DNA from: Rhodococcus sp. CH91
GTDB lineage: Bacteria; Actinomycetota; Actinomycetes; Mycobacteriales; Mycobacteriaceae
Reading direction: 5' to 3'
Length of the DNA stretch: 64,000 nucleotides
Assembly: GCF_022554085.1 (NCBI RefSeq)
Contig: NZ_JAKFYR010000009.1
Coordinates: 62,001 to 126,000 of the forward strand
Positions 63,205 through 64,000 of the stretch are shown in pieces (positions within the stretch are counted from its first letter, which is position 1; every line of letters begins with the position of its first letter). A program made the position numbers and the translations under genes. Under the pieces are notes generated by a model. That model saw only the letters and a list, made by a program, of their open reading frames with translations. It ran no database searches and was not told where the DNA came from.

Positions 63205-64000
63205 GTGCTGACCGTCGCCGGAATCGCACTCGGAATCCTCGTAGTCCTGGCCATCACCGCGCTGACCGGCTATTTCGTCGCGCAGGAATTCGCCTATATG
63301 GCGGTGGACCGCTCCCGCCTCAAAGCCCGCGCCGAAGCCGGCGACAGTGCTGCCGCCCGTGCCCTGACGGTCACTCGCCGCACCTCGTTCATGCTCTCCG
63401 GCGCGCAGCTGGGCATCACCGTGACCGGGCTGCTCGTCGGCTATGTCGCCGAACCTCTGATCGGCAGTGGCCTCGGCGAGCTGCTCGGCGGCGTGGGGAT
63501 CCCCACTGCTGTGGGCATCGCGATCGGCACCCTGCTGGCCGTGGCCTTCTCCACCGTGGTGCAGATGGTGTTCGGGGAGCTGTTCCCCAAGAACCTCGCG
63601 ATCGCCCGGCCCGAGCCGGTGGCCCGGTGGCTGGCCCTGTCGACCACGCTGTATCTGAAGCTGTTCGGCTGGCTGATCACGCTGTTCGATGCCTCGTCGA
63701 ATCTGCTGCTGCGCGCGCTGCGTATCGAGCCGGTCCACGATGTCGAACACTCGGCCACGCCTCGTGATCTCGAGCACATCGTCGCGGAGTCCCGTGAGAC
63801 GGGTGAACTGCCCCGGGAACTGTCGACTCTGCTCGACCGGATCCTCGACTTCCCCACCCGAACCGCCGAACACGCGATGATCCCGCGGGCCCGGGTGGAT
63901 TACGTCCGTGCCGACGAACCGCTGACCGGAGTGCTCGAGAAGATGAGCACCGGGCACACCCGTTATCCCGTCGTCGGTGAGAGCACCGACGACCTGCTCG
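63205..64000 (+). CDS. CNNM/CorC-family (DUF21-CBS) membrane protein, 5' part
   Basis: N-terminal 265 residues of a protein running off the window. DUF21/CNNM transmembrane domain with helices near 3-22, 60-80, 95-130 and 150-175; QEFAYMAVDRSRLKARAEAGD, GAQLGITVTGLLVGYVAEPLIG and MVFGELFPKNLAIARP are typical of HlyC/CorC proteins; the CBS-domain onset follows (IPRARVDYVRADEPLTGVLEKMSTGHTRYPVVG). Probable Mg2+/metal efflux role. GTG at 63205 without a strong ribosome site; the start is uncertain. Confidence 0.83.
   Translation, partial: MLTVAGIALGILVVLAITALTGYFVAQEFAYMAVDRSRLKARAEAGDSAAARALTVTRRTSFMLSGAQLGITVTGLLVGYVAEPLIGSGLGELLGGVGIPTAVGIAIGTLLAVAFSTVVQMVFGELFPKNLAIARPEPVARWLALSTTLYLKLFGWLITLFDASSNLLLRALRIEPVHDVEHSATPRDLEHIVAESRETGELPRELSTLLDRILDFPTRTAEHAMIPRARVDYVRADEPLTGVLEKMSTGHTRYPVVGESTDDLL

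Overview
The window is high-GC DNA with the codon use, GTG starts and densely overlapping operons of an actinobacterium. Gene content points to a Rhodococcus-like member of the Nocardiaceae/Mycobacteriales. This is inferred from encoded proteins and synteny with the Mycobacterium tuberculosis and Rhodococcus steroid loci; no rRNA or tRNA gene is visible to confirm it.

Left flank (1-13921): the 3' part of an RlmB-type rRNA methyltransferase; an HSL-type esterase; a 5-oxoprolinase set (pxpA, pxpB, pxpC) split by an oppositely oriented mgtE; a Tat-exported GMC cholesterol oxidase; a Zn/Mn ABC importer (znuABC); a LacI regulator; and a large trehalose-phosphatase/GH15 fusion.

Steroid block 1 (14005-38116), KstR regulon: kstR diverges from fadE34 (chsE3), followed by an igr-like operon (fadE28-fadE29-chsH2-chsH1-ltp2) for side-chain removal. 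Accessory genes follow (DUF2252, a small membrane protein, a mycofactocin-type SDR, a DrrAB-like exporter, a flavodoxin-like protein, a secreted hydrolase). The ring-degradation part comes next: kstD - chsH3/hsd4B - a second, VAO-type cholesterol oxidase; kshA with a small cysteine-rich protein; and divergent hsaA-hsaD-hsaC-hsaB. Five clear KstR palindromes (core GAACACGTT or close variants) and a weaker sixth lie in front of these transcripts.

Inserted region (38174-48687): a PRC-barrel protein with a repetitive tail, then a compact uncharacterised catabolic island: class III aminotransferase, DUF3830 protein, amidase, D-2-hydroxyacid dehydrogenase, two tandem maleate-isomerase/Asp-Glu-racemase-like proteins and a GntR/FCD regulator. 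Two identical ATTGTCAACAAT sites mark its promoters. A TetR/membrane-protein pair, an acetoacetate-decarboxylase-fold protein with a KstR-like box, and an aldo/keto reductase complete the region.

Steroid block 2 (48896-58408), KstR2 regulon for the C/D rings (HIP degradation): leftward fadD3 - crotonase - fadE31 - fadE32 - fadE33, and rightward fadE30 - ipdF-like SDR - kstR2 - fadA6, diverging from one near-perfect 24-bp inverted repeat.

Right flank (58551-64000): a DUF2277 protein, the CstA peptide/pyruvate transporter with its small YbdD-like partner, a DUF4190 membrane protein, a Trk-type potassium channel and the start of a CNNM/CorC-type membrane protein.

Together the steroid genes cover 3-ketosteroid formation, side-chain beta-oxidation and aldol cleavage, A/B-ring opening, and entry of the C/D-ring propionate into CoA-dependent degradation. 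Not in the window: cyp125, kshB, hsaEFG, the mce4 uptake system and ipdAB/ipdC/echA20. There are no insertion sequences, phage genes or CRISPR arrays, and no gene-free stretch longer than about 210 bases.
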